Source: Streptomyces rubiginosohelvolus (GTDB lineage: Bacteria; Actinomycetota; Actinomycetes; Streptomycetales; Streptomycetaceae). From it: a stretch of DNA of 64,000 nucleotides. A program made the position numbers and the translations under genes. The notes under the pieces were generated by a model. It did no database searches, was not told the origin of the DNA, and saw nothing but the letters and a program-made list of their open reading frames with translations. The first letter of the stretch is position 1, and every line of letters begins with the position of its first letter. Below are positions 54,761 to 62,917 of this stretch, piece after piece. The stretch lies in assembly GCF_014649875.1 (NCBI RefSeq), contig NZ_BMTW01000001.1:310001-374000 (forward strand), written 5' to 3'.

Positions 54761-56347
54761 TCACTCCCACTCGATGGTCCCCGGCGGCTTGCTCGTCACG
54801 TCGAGGACGACGCGGTTGACGTCGGCGACCTCGTTGGTGATGCGGGTGGAGATCTTCGCCAGCGTGTCGTACGGCAGGCGCGACCAGTCGGCCGTCATGG
54901 CGTCCTCGGAGGAGACCGGGCGCAGCACGATCGGGTGGCCGTAGGTGCGGCCGTCGCCCTGGACGCCGACCGAGCGGACGTCGGCGAGGAGGACCACCGG
55001 GCACTGCCAGATGTCACGGTCCAGGCCGGCCGCCGTCAGCTCCTCGCGGGCGATGGCGTCGGCCTCGCGGAGCAGGTCCAGGCGGTGCTTGGTGACCTCG
55101 CCGACGATGCGGATGCCGAGGCCGGGGCCGGGGAACGGCTGGCGCTGGACGATCTCCTCGGGGAGGCCGAGCTCCTGGCCGACCATGCGGACCTCGTCCT
55201 TGAACAGCTGGCGCAGCGGCTCGACGAGCTGGAACTCGATGTCGTCGGGGAGACCGCCGACGTTGTGGTGGGACTTGATGTTGGCGGTGCCGGTGCCGCC
55301 GCCGGACTCCACGACGTCCGGGTAGAGCGTGCCCTGGACGAGGAAGGCGACCTCGGGGCCCTCCTCCTGGAGGATCTCCAGCTGGGCCTGCTCGAAGACG
55401 CGGATGAACTCGCGGCCGATGATCTTCCGCTTCTCCTCGGGGTCGGAGACCCCGGCGAGGGCGTCGAGGAAGCGCTTCTCCGCGTCGACGACCTTCAGCT
55501 TCGCGCCGGTCGCGGCGACGAAGTCCTTCTCGACCTGCTCGGTCTCGCCCTTGCGCATCAGGCCGTGGTCGACGTAGACGCAGGTGAGCTGGGAGCCGAT
55601 GGCCTTCTGGACGAGCGCGGCGGCGACGGCGGAGTCGACACCGCCGGAGAGACCGCAGATGGCGCGCTTGTCGCCGACCTGCTCGCGGATGAGGGCGACC
55701 TGCTCCTCGACCACGTTGGTGGTGGTCCAGTTCGGCTCGATGCCCGCACCGCGGTAGAGGAAGTGCTCCAGGACCTGCTGGCCGTGGGTGGAGTGCAGGA
55801 CCTCGGGGTGGTACTGGACGCCGTAGAGCTTCTTCTCGTCGTTCTCGAAGGCGGCGACCGGGACCACGTCGGTGGAGGCGGTGACCGTGAAGCCCTCGGG
55901 GGCGGCCGAGCAGGCGTCGCCGTGCGACATCCACACCGGCTGCTCGGTGGGCGTGCCCTCGAAGAGCGTCGAGCCCGCCTTCGTGACGTGCAGCGGGGTA
56001 CGGCCGTACTCACGGGCCCCGTTGTCGTCGACCGTGCCACCGAGCGTCGTCGCCATCAGCTGGAAGCCGTAGCACATGCCGAAGACCGGCACCCCGGCCT
56101 CGAACAGCGAGCGGTCCAGGGACGGAGCGCCCTCCGCGTACACCGACGAAGGACCGCCGGAGAGGATGATCGCGCGGGGGTTCTTGGCCAGCATCTCGGC
56201 CACCGGCATGGTGGACGGGACGATCTCGCTGTAGACCCGGGCCTCACGGACGCGGCGGGCGATGAGCTGGGCGTACTGCGCGCCGAAGTCGACGACGAGG
56301 ACCACGTCGGCCGTGGCGTCGGGGGCGGCGGGGGGTGCTGCTGGCAC
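54761..56347 (-). CDS. guaA: GMP synthase (glutamine-hydrolysing)
   Basis: Converts XMP, ATP and glutamine to GMP. 528 aa with both halves in one chain. The class I amidotransferase has the nucleophile C92 in [17 protein letters not shown] and a later QYHPEV. The ATP pyrophosphatase half has the P-loop [15 protein letters not shown] (about 234-239) and [15 protein letters not shown]. The dimerisation domain carries [11 protein letters not shown] and ends with the invariant PGTIEWE. Start is the GTG at 56347; an Ala/Pro-rich stretch of about 12 residues precedes the core. TAGAAT (56390-56395, minus strand) 43 bp upstream is a likely -10 box. Confidence 0.98.
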   Translation of the reverse strand: MPAAPPAAPDATADVVLVVDFGAQYAQLIARRVREARVYSEIVPSTMPVAEMLAKNPRAIILSGGPSSVYAEGAPSLDRSLFEAGVPVFGMCYGFQLMATTLGGTVDDNGAREYGRTPLHVTKAGSTLFEGTPTEQPVWMSHGDACSAAPEGFTVTASTDVVPVAAFENDEKKLYGVQYHPEVLHSTHGQQVLEHFLYRGAGIEPNWTTTNVVEEQVALIREQVGDKRAICGLSGGVDSAVAAALVQKAIGSQLTCVYVDHGLMRKGETEQVEKDFVAATGAKLKVVDAEKRFLDALAGVSDPEEKRKIIGREFIRVFEQAQLEILQEEGPEVAFLVQGTLYPDVVESGGGTGTANIKSHHNVGGLPDDIEFQLVEPLRQLFKDEVRMVGQELGLPEEIVQRQPFPGPGLGIRIVGEVTKHRLDLLREADAIAREELTAAGLDRDIWQCPVVLLADVRSVGVQGDGRTYGHPIVLRPVSSEDAMTADWSRLPYDTLAKISTRITNEVADVNRVVLDVTSKPPGTIEWE

Positions 56348-56422
56348 GGGGCGGCCTTCCGGCGGTGGTGATGAGGGTCGGTTCTTCCGATTCTACCGGC
56401 CGTGCGCGGACCCTCCGCCGGG

Positions 56423-56449
56423 CCGGTGGCGGGGTGCCCCCGCCACCGG
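56423..56449. promoter_or_regulatory. Perfect 12-bp inverted repeat between guaA and chorismate mutase promoters
   Basis: Arms 56423-56434 and 56438-56449 flank a 3-base spacer. It sits 28 bp upstream of the putative guaA -10 and 37 bp before the -35 of the chorismate mutase leader. It may be an operator acting on guaA, or a chance GC-rich palindrome. Confidence 0.4.
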
Positions 56450-56485
56450 TCGCGCCCTGTCGCGTCTCACGATCCGGGCCCCGTT

Positions 56486-56515
56486 TTGTCGGGGCGGCGG
56501 AATCAGGGCCATACT
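56486..56515 (+). promoter_or_regulatory. Promoter of the chorismate mutase leader transcript
   Basis: TTGTCG (56486-56491), 18-bp spacer, CATACT (56510-56515). Transcription would begin at about 56522-56523, at the ATG of the leader peptide, so the mRNA is probably leaderless. Confidence 0.7.
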
Positions 56516-56522
56516 GTCCGCC

Positions 56523-56594
56523 ATGCGTCAGCACACGACCTTCGTCTTTACCTATGGCATCCGGCCCGCCGGCTGCCATGGTCGTGCTGCTTGA
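56523..56594 (+). CDS. Phe/Tyr leader peptide of chorismate mutase gene
   Basis: 23-codon ORF encoding MRQHTTFVFTYGIRP then AGCHGRAA. Codons 7-11 read Phe-Val-Phe-Thr-Tyr, using TTT and TAT, both rare in this genome. It ends 24 bp before a strong terminator-like hairpin and 108 bp before the chorismate mutase start. A stretch within it (GGCCCG, 56563-56568) can pair with the left arm of that hairpin (56624-56629), giving an alternative fold. This is the layout of ribosome-mediated attenuation by phenylalanine/tyrosine supply. No RBS is needed if the transcript is leaderless. Confidence 0.75.
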   Translation: MRQHTTFVFTYGIRPAGCHGRAA

Positions 56595-56618
56595 GCTACT
56601 GACAAGCAACGTTCCAGG

Positions 56619-56644
56619 CGCCCCGGGCCAGCAGGCCCGGGGCG
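56619..56644 (+). terminator. Attenuator hairpin before chorismate mutase
   Basis: Perfect 11-bp arms (56619-56629 and 56634-56644) with loop AGCA, followed by TTCTG. It lies between the leader peptide and the structural gene on the same strand, so it acts as a conditional terminator rather than a gene end. Confidence 0.8.
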
Positions 56645-56702
56645 TTCTGCGTATCCGGGCCCGTTCGCCCCGGGTGGCCTCCGATCATCAGGAGTCACCA
56701 CC

Positions 56703-57002
56703 ATGAGCAGCATCAGCACCACGGACACCACCACGGCCACCGGCGCCCACACCGACGAGGCCGCCGCCCTGATCGGCGGGGCCCGGGAGCGTATCGACGC
56801 CCTCGACGACCGGATCATCGGCCTCGTCCAGGAACGGATGGCCGTCTCGGCGGTGATCCAGGAGGCCCGGATCACCTCGGGCGGCCGCCGGGTCAACCTC
56901 TCCCGTGAGACGGCCGTGCTCGGCCACTACAGGGACGCGCTGGGCAAGCCGGGCACCGCGCTGGCGATGACGCTCCTGGAGCTGTGCCGCGGGCGGGTCT
57001 GA
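56703..57002 (+). CDS. Chorismate mutase (AroQ type)
   Basis: 99-aa monofunctional mutase, converting chorismate to prephenate for phenylalanine and tyrosine. The AroQ helix 1 pattern is GARERIDALDDRIIGLVQERMAVSAVIQEAR, with the catalytic arginines and the conserved Asp; helix 3 is MTLLELCRGRV. It is short, as the small actinobacterial enzymes are, and these usually need a DAHP synthase partner for full activity, which is not encoded nearby. The ATG at 56703 has AGGAG 8 bases upstream. Expression is probably attenuated by a Phe/Tyr leader. Confidence 0.93.
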   Translation: MSSISTTDTTTATGAHTDEAAALIGGARERIDALDDRIIGLVQERMAVSAVIQEARITSGGRRVNLSRETAVLGHYRDALGKPGTALAMTLLELCRGRV

Positions 57003-57357
57003 GGTCCGGCGGGCAACGCGCGGACGGAACGGTTCTCCGCCCGCGCCGCACGGGCCGTATCTGCGTTCGGGGCCCGTCTCACCCGTACGGCGCGTGACCA
57101 GGAGCGCGGTGCCTTCGTTGGTCCTGATGTCCGTGCCAACCAGGGGCGGCATCGGTAGGAAACCACGCGTGGCTCCGCCGGGGAGTGTGACGTACTGCAG
57201 GTGCGTCGTGGGACCACGACCCGGCGTATGTGACCGGTCCGCAGGGGACAGCAGCCCGGTCACCCCATATGCGGCCGATCCCGGGGACGCCCGGGTCGGC
57301 CGCATCGGATACGCCTCCTGGCGGAGGCCCGCTCCCTCCTCCGCCGCTCTCTGCTTC
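57003..57357. other. 355-bp convergent intergenic region
   Basis: Lies between the ends of the chorismate mutase gene and the LAxTG protein gene. It contains a bidirectional terminator (57269-57305) and a smaller palindrome GTCGTGG/CCACGAC at 57205-57220. On the minus strand, the stretch around 57080-57200 translates into protein-like sequence (YVTLPGGATRGFLPMPPLVG) without a convincing start or end, possibly a gene remnant. Confidence 0.5.
57269..57305. terminator. Bidirectional terminator before the LAxTG gene end
   Basis: 16-bp stem with a single bulged T (ATGCGGCCGA-CCCGGG and its complement), loop GACG. Confidence 0.8.
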
Positions 57358-59097
57358 TCAGCTGTGGCGCGCGGCCCGTCGCCGTGCCGCCGTGAACAGC
57401 ACCAGGCCCGCCGCCAGCGCCGCGGCCGCCGTGCCCGAGGCGATCAGGGCGACCGAGCCCGTCGAGGCGAGTCCGCCGCCGGAGCCTCCGGCCGTGCCCG
57501 CCGAGGAGCCGCCGGAGCTGCTGGAGCCGGAGGTGCCGGACGGGCTCTCCTCCGGGTCCGGGGCCGAGGTCGGCGGGGTGGACGGCTCGCCGGAGCCGCC
57601 GTCGCCGCCCTCCGTCGCACCGCCGGAGTCGGAGCCGTCGCCCTCACCGTTCAGGATCAGGTACGCCGTGTTGTTGGCCGGCTCCGGGTCGAACGGCAGC
57701 TTCGGGTTCTTCAGGAAGGTGCCGCGTACGGTCACCGCGCCGCTCGCGCCGACCATGGCCTTGTCCACCCGCAGCTCGAAGGGCAGGTCGAGGCCCGCCC
57801 CGTCCCGCACGGTCATCGAGGTGTTGCAGAAGTAGCGCGGCGCGGGGCTCTTCTGGTCCTCGCGGTACTTTCCGTCGGCCGTCACCGCGCGGCAGCGCTC
57901 CGGCTTCGACGTGACCGACGCGCCCTGGGGGACGGTGAAGTCGACGGTGGCGACGTCCTCGCCGGAGCGGATGTGGCCGATCCACGCCGGGCCCTCGTTG
58001 CGGAAGCCGATGTCGGCCTTGACGGTGGAGCCCTCGGGTCCGGCCACATCGTCGCCGTACGCCACGAAGTCGGCCGTGTTCTCCGTACGGAAGTCGGCCT
58101 CCTGCTGGTTGTCGCCCGGGGTGAGGTCCGTGCTCCTCGCCGCGGCGCCCTTCTTCGCCGGGACCGCCTTCAGCACGCCGCCGCTGCCCCGCTCGGAGGG
58201 GGCGCCCGCACGCAGGGCGGTGCGCTGGGCGGCGCTGTTCTCGTGGATGCCGTAGAGGAAGGTGTCGTAGTAGGCGCGCTCGGTGGCCTCCAGCGTCAGC
58301 GGGGTCGCCAGCGTGTACGTCGCACCCGCCTCGAAGGCTCCCTCGACGGAGCAGAGCGCCGTGGTCCAGCCGAAGTCGGGCAGGTCCGGGTCGTCCACGC
58401 TGTACTCGCAGTTGGAGTACCGCTGCGGGATGTCCAGGCCGCGCGAGTACCGCAGGGTGAGCAGGACGCCGTCGGCGTCCCGGGTGCCGCGGTTGGCGAA
58501 GGTGATCGGGGCCTGCTGCTTCTCCCCCGGGGTCAGCTCCGTCCTGAACGGCAGCCGCTCCATCACCAGGTCGGGGCCGCCGACCGTGAGCCGGGTGGTG
58601 AACGGCGTGAAGGTGGCGCCGTCCGCCCGGCCGGTCACCGTGATCGTGCCGGTGTCGCCGTTCTCGCTGCCGTCGGCGGCGGTGACGACGAAGTCGGCGG
58701 CCGACTGGGAGCCGGGCCGGATGCCCCAGTCCTCGCAGACGGCCTTGGTGCCGGTGATCTCGCAGTCCGGGCTCGCCTCACCGTCGATCTTCACGTCGGC
58801 GACGCCCGCGACGCCGCTGAGGTCGAAGGTGAGGGTGAAGTCGCCGTCGAAGCCGCCGTTCTCCTCGTCCTCGGACGGGTTGTCCAGGGTGATCCCGACC
58901 CTGGAGGACTTCGGCTTACCGCTCTCCGGGTACGGGTGCAGGGCCGTCTCGGCCGGGCCGCCGAACGTGAACACCGGCGTGTCCACGGCCTGCGCCGGGG
59001 CGGCCGCCCCGGCGAGCGAGGCCGCGGCCAGCAGGCCTGCGGCGGCGAGCGAGCCGGCTGCGCGGTGCAGCACGGTTCTCGGGGAACAGCGTGTCAT
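57358..59097 (-). CDS. Secreted surface protein with LAxTG sortase motif
   Basis: 579 aa. Signal peptide (LHRAAGSLAAAGLLAAASLAG, cleavage near APAQA-VD) and a C-terminal sorting signal: LASTG at 543-547, a hydrophobic helix (SVALIASGTAAAALAAGLVLF) and RRRAARHS. LAxTG is the class E sortase motif of streptomycetes. The body has several immunoglobulin-like or DUF11-type beta domains (FTLTFDLSGVAGVADVKIDG; APITFANRGTRDADGVLLTL; ADIGFRNEGPAWIG) and a Gly/Ser/Pro wall-spanning stretch before the motif. A cell-wall adhesin or structural protein is likely. ATG at 59097 has GAGG 6 bases upstream. Confidence 0.9.
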   Translation of the reverse strand: MTRCSPRTVLHRAAGSLAAAGLLAAASLAGAAAPAQAVDTPVFTFGGPAETALHPYPESGKPKSSRVGITLDNPSEDEENGGFDGDFTLTFDLSGVAGVADVKIDGEASPDCEITGTKAVCEDWGIRPGSQSAADFVVTAADGSENGDTGTITVTGRADGATFTPFTTRLTVGGPDLVMERLPFRTELTPGEKQQAPITFANRGTRDADGVLLTLRYSRGLDIPQRYSNCEYSVDDPDLPDFGWTTALCSVEGAFEAGATYTLATPLTLEATERAYYDTFLYGIHENSAAQRTALRAGAPSERGSGGVLKAVPAKKGAAARSTDLTPGDNQQEADFRTENTADFVAYGDDVAGPEGSTVKADIGFRNEGPAWIGHIRSGEDVATVDFTVPQGASVTSKPERCRAVTADGKYREDQKSPAPRYFCNTSMTVRDGAGLDLPFELRVDKAMVGASGAVTVRGTFLKNPKLPFDPEPANNTAYLILNGEGDGSDSGGATEGGDGGSGEPSTPPTSAPDPEESPSGTSGSSSSGGSSAGTAGGSGGGLASTGSVALIASGTAAAALAAGLVLFTAARRRAARHS

Positions 59098-59198
59098 CGG
59101 GGACCTCGGAGAGTCGGCGGGAGCTGTGGGGCTGCTGTGGCAGGTGACGCGGTACGGGTTGGACCGCACAGTTCCCCGAACAGTTGCCCTCCCCAAGA

Positions 59199-61079
59199 TC
59201 ACGGATTGGGTACGGGGGTGTTCCCGACGCCCTTCACGTCCGCGCCGGCCTCCGCCGTGTCCTTCGGCGGCACCACGGGGATCCCCAGGAACGGCAGCTT
59301 CAGCGCGCCGAACGCCTCCTTGGGCACGGCGGGCGTGCGCGGTGCGACCGGGGCGAGCCGCTCGTAGGCCGCTTCCTGCTCCGGGCGCGGGTCCGCCTCG
59401 CCCTTGTTGGGCCAGAGCGACATCGCGCGCTCGGCCTGGGCGGTGATGGTCAGCGACGGGTTGACGCCGAGGTTGGCGGAGACGGCGGAGCCGTCGACGA
59501 CGCTGATGCCGGGGTGGCCGTAGAGGCGGTGGTACGGGTCGATGACGCCTTCCTCGGCGCTCGCGCCGATCGGGCAGCCGCCGAGGAAGTGGGCGGTGAG
59601 CGGCGTGCCCATCAGCTCGCCGACGTTGGACCCGGCGAAGCCGTTGATCTCCTCGGCGAGCAGGGTGGCACCGAGAGTCGCCTCCGGGATCTGCGTCGGG
59701 TTGGGTGCGCCGTGGCCCTGGCGGGCGGTGAGCAGGCCCTTCCCGACGCCGCCCGGTTTGCGGTACGTGGTCAGGGAGTTGTCCAGCGACTGCATCACCA
59801 GGCCGATGATGGTGCGCTCGGACCAGCGGCGGTTGGAGAGCGAACGGGCGGCGAGCATGGGGTGCTTGATCATGTTGGCGATCCAGCCGCGCACCCGGTG
59901 GGCCCCGTAGGGGACCTGGAGGATCGTCATCGCGCCCATGGCGTTGGAGCCCCGGCCGTAGCGGACGGGCTCGATGTGGGTGTTGTCGTCGGGGTGGATC
60001 GACGAGGTGATCGCGACGCCCCGGGTGAAGTCGGCCTTGGCGGTGCCGTGCTTCCTGCGGTAGCGGCGGTCGCTGGTCTGGGCGCCCACCAGACCCTCGG
60101 AGTTGGTCCGGGTCAGCTCGCCGAGCTTCGCGGAGAGCCGGGGCAGCAGCCCCCGGTCCCTCATGGTGTGCAGGAGGGTCTGGGTGCCGTACGTCCCGGC
60201 GGCGATGACGACCTTGCGGGCGCGCAGCTTCGTGGGCTTCGCCCGGCGGCGGCGGTCGGTGGGGACGGTCAGGACCCGGTGGCCGCCCTCGGGGTCCTCG
60301 GTGACGGCGACGACGGAGGTCATCGGGTGGATGACCGCCCCGGCCTGCTCGGCCAGGTAGAGGTAGTTCTCGTTGAGGGTGTTCTTCGCCCCGTGGCGGC
60401 AGCCCGTCATGCACTCGCCGCACTCGGTGCAGGCCTTGCGGTCGGGGCCCGCGCCGCCGAAGTACGGGTCGGGGACGGTGCCGCCGGGCTTGGCCCGCGC
60501 GGTGCCGTCGGCGTCCTTGCCGTCGCCGAAGAAGACGCCGACCGGGGTCATGTGGAAGGTGTCGCCGACGCCCATGGTCTGGGCGACGGCCTTGAGGTGG
60601 ATGTCGGACGGGGTCATGGTCGGGTTGAGGCGGACCCCGAGCATCCGGCGCGCCTGGTCGTAGTACGGCTTCAGCTCGTCCTGCCAGTCGGTGATCGAGG
60701 CCCACTGGCGGTCCTCGAAGAACGGGGCGGGCGGCACGTACAGGGTGTTGGCGTAGTTGAGCGACCCGCCGCCGACTCCGGCCCCGGCGAGCACCATGAC
60801 GTTGCCGAGGAGGTGGATGCGCTGGAGGCCGAAGAGGCCGAGGGCCGGGGCCCAGAGGTAGTTCTTCAGGTCCCAGGAGGTCTTGGGGAGCGTGCCGGGG
60901 GTGAAGCGGCGGCCCGCCTCCAGGACACCGACGCGGTAGCCCTTCTCGGAGAGGCGGAGCGCCGACACCGCGCCCCCGAAGCCCGAGCCGACGACCAGGA
61001 CGTCGTAGTCGTACGCGGCGTCGTCCTCGGCCGGGACATGGCTCACGGCCTGTTTCTGGGCAGGGCTGTCCTGGGACAT
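59199..61079 (-). CDS. GMC-family FAD oxidoreductase with ferredoxin-like Cys motif
   Basis: 626 aa. The ADP-binding motif VLVVGSGFGGAVSALRLSEKG is at about 27-47, followed by GAGVGGGSLNYANTLY. A C-x2-C-x2-C-x3-C motif (CTECGECMTGC) near residue 217 is unusual for a flavin-only oxidase and matches a 4Fe-4S ligand set. The C-terminal GMC part has FLGGCPIGASAEEGVIDPYHRLYGHPGISVVDGS and SLTITAQAERAM. The nearest known relatives are cholesterol-oxidase-like and related steroid or alcohol dehydrogenases. It sits directly downstream of the aldehyde dehydrogenase (48-bp gap), so a shared alcohol-to-acid pathway is likely. Confidence 0.92.
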   Translation of the reverse strand: MSQDSPAQKQAVSHVPAEDDAAYDYDVLVVGSGFGGAVSALRLSEKGYRVGVLEAGRRFTPGTLPKTSWDLKNYLWAPALGLFGLQRIHLLGNVMVLAGAGVGGGSLNYANTLYVPPAPFFEDRQWASITDWQDELKPYYDQARRMLGVRLNPTMTPSDIHLKAVAQTMGVGDTFHMTPVGVFFGDGKDADGTARAKPGGTVPDPYFGGAGPDRKACTECGECMTGCRHGAKNTLNENYLYLAEQAGAVIHPMTSVVAVTEDPEGGHRVLTVPTDRRRRAKPTKLRARKVVIAAGTYGTQTLLHTMRDRGLLPRLSAKLGELTRTNSEGLVGAQTSDRRYRRKHGTAKADFTRGVAITSSIHPDDNTHIEPVRYGRGSNAMGAMTILQVPYGAHRVRGWIANMIKHPMLAARSLSNRRWSERTIIGLVMQSLDNSLTTYRKPGGVGKGLLTARQGHGAPNPTQIPEATLGATLLAEEINGFAGSNVGELMGTPLTAHFLGGCPIGASAEEGVIDPYHRLYGHPGISVVDGSAVSANLGVNPSLTITAQAERAMSLWPNKGEADPRPEQEAAYERLAPVAPRTPAVPKEAFGALKLPFLGIPVVPPKDTAEAGADVKGVGNTPVPNP

Positions 61080-61127
61080 GGCACTCCTCGGAACGGAATC
61101 GGTACGAAAGGGGCGTGCTGCGGTGGC

Positions 61128-62744
61128 TCAGCGCAGCCGGAACGCCTTCATCACCTTGAGGCTGCTCGTCATGAACGCGGCGTACTTCTCGTCGTCCATC
61201 CCGAAGGCGGGCGCGAGCGGGATCAGCCGCTGCTGGGCCACGGTCTGGGCCTCGGTGTACTTGAGGATGCCCTCGGAGCCGTGCCGCCGGCCGAGGCCGG
61301 AGTCCTTCATGCCGCCCATCGGGGACTGGACGCTGCCGTAGGCGGGGGCGTACCCCTCGTTGATGTTGACGGTGCCGGTGCGCAGCCGGGCGGCGACCTC
61401 GTGACCGCGCTTGGAGTCGGTGGTCCAGACGCTGGAGTTGAGACCGTACGGGGTGGCGTTGGCCAGCGCGATCACCTCGTCCTCGTCGCTGAAGCGGTAG
61501 ATCGCGACGACCGGCCCGAACGTCTCCTCGCCGCAGACGGCCATGGGGGCCTCCACACCGTCGAGGATGGTCGGCTCGTAGAACAGCGGGCCGATGTCGG
61601 GGCGGGCGACGCCGCCGGCGACGAGGGTCGCGCCCTTCTCGACGGCCTCCTCGACATGGCGCGCGACGGTCTCCAGCTGGCGTTCGCCGACGAGGGAGCC
61701 CATGTCGGCCCCGTACGCGAGGGAACTGCCGAGCCGCATGGCCTTCGTCCGGGTGGCGAAGCGCTGTACGAAGTCGTCGGCGATCGACTCGTGGACGTAC
61801 AGCCGCTCGATGGAGATGCAGAGCTGTCCGGCGGAGGAGAAGCAGGCGCGGACGGCTCCGGCGGCGGCCTTCTCGACGTCGGCGTCCTTGAGGACGAGCA
61901 TCGCGTTCTTGCCGCCGAGCTCCAGCGAGACGCCGACCAGGCGGGAGGCGGCGCCGACGGCGACCTCGCGGCCGGTGCGGGTGGAGCCGGTGAAGGAGAC
62001 GTAGTCGGCCCGGCTGACGACCTCGGGGCCGACGACCGGGCCCTCGCCGAGGACGACCTGGAAGACCTCGGCGGGCAGTCCGGCCTCGATCAGCAGGTCG
62101 CGGGCCCACAGGGCGGTGAGCGCGGTCTCGGTGTCGGGCTTCATCACGACGGCGTTGCCGGAGACGAACGCGGGCAGCGCGTCGCCCACGGAGAGTTCGA
62201 GCGGGTAGTTCCAGGGGGCGATCTGGCCGACGACGCCGCGCGGCTGGCGCAGTTCGGTGACCTTGGTGAGGGTCGGGACGACGCCGGTGTGGCGGCGGGG
62301 CTTGAGGTAGGAGGCGGCCTTGCGCCCGTAGTGGCGGGCGGCGACGGCGACGGCCTGCACCTCCTCGTGGGCGTGCAGCCGGGCCTTGCCGGTCTCCAGC
62401 TGGATGAGGTCGAGGACCTCGGACTGGCGGCTCAGGACGAGGTCGTGGAAGCGCAGCAGGACGGCGGCCCGCTGCCGTACGGGGACGGCGGCCCAGACGG
62501 GCTGGGCGGCGCGGGCCCGGTCGAAGGCGGTGGCCACGTCCTCGGGGGTGGACTCGGGCAGGTCGGCCAGCTTCTCCCCGGTGAAGGGGGTGTGGTTGGC
62601 CGTTCGGCCCGACCCGACGACCCCGCGGATCAGCTGGGCGATCACCTCGGGGGTGACCACGTCGGCGGCCGTGCGCACCCCGGCGGGGGCGACCGCCACG
62701 GGGTTCGTACCGAGAGGGGCGTCAGGGGCCTGCGAGTCCGTCAT
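61128..62744 (-). CDS. Succinate-semialdehyde dehydrogenase (NADP) family
   Basis: 538 aa aldehyde dehydrogenase. Motifs: GQIAPWNYPLELSVGDALPAF, NAVVMKPDTETALTAL for cofactor binding, the FTGSTRTGREV loop, the glutamate in SLELGGKNAML, and the catalytic Cys in CFSSAGQLCISIERLYV; the C-terminus has GLNSSVWTTD and GGMKDSGLGRRHG. GabD2-type enzymes of actinobacteria look like this. Upstream of the GMC oxidoreductase in a two-gene operon, it may oxidise the aldehyde that the oxidoreductase makes rather than succinic semialdehyde. ATG at 62744. Confidence 0.9.
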   Translation of the reverse strand: MTDSQAPDAPLGTNPVAVAPAGVRTAADVVTPEVIAQLIRGVVGSGRTANHTPFTGEKLADLPESTPEDVATAFDRARAAQPVWAAVPVRQRAAVLLRFHDLVLSRQSEVLDLIQLETGKARLHAHEEVQAVAVAARHYGRKAASYLKPRRHTGVVPTLTKVTELRQPRGVVGQIAPWNYPLELSVGDALPAFVSGNAVVMKPDTETALTALWARDLLIEAGLPAEVFQVVLGEGPVVGPEVVSRADYVSFTGSTRTGREVAVGAASRLVGVSLELGGKNAMLVLKDADVEKAAAGAVRACFSSAGQLCISIERLYVHESIADDFVQRFATRTKAMRLGSSLAYGADMGSLVGERQLETVARHVEEAVEKGATLVAGGVARPDIGPLFYEPTILDGVEAPMAVCGEETFGPVVAIYRFSDEDEVIALANATPYGLNSSVWTTDSKRGHEVAARLRTGTVNINEGYAPAYGSVQSPMGGMKDSGLGRRHGSEGILKYTEAQTVAQQRLIPLAPAFGMDDEKYAAFMTSSLKVMKAFRLR

Positions 62745-62883
62745 GGGGCCGAGAGTATGTCCAGCCGGAGCCTTTGGGTACCCGTCGGTAACAGTTTTTC
62801 ACAGGACCCGCCACCCCTGTGCGGCACCACCCTCGAACGAGCCAGTGATCGCTGGCGACATAACCGCTGATCAGTGGCGTTGC

Positions 62884-62909
62884 GGCCGACCGACCGACGG
62901 CGGTCGGCC
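62884..62909 (-). terminator. Terminator hairpin after the Ser/Thr kinase gene
   Basis: Perfect 9-bp arms GGCCGACCG and CGGTCGGCC (62884-62892 and 62901-62909), 8 bp past the kinase stop. Confidence 0.7.
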
Positions 62910-62917
62910 CGCGACCC

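Noticed and set aside
57358-62109. A 1583-codon open frame on the minus strand across three genes
   Set aside because: Only the last 579 codons (the LAxTG protein) look like protein with signal peptide and RBS. The rest is an out-of-frame shadow of the GMC oxidoreductase and the aldehyde dehydrogenase, produced by high GC.
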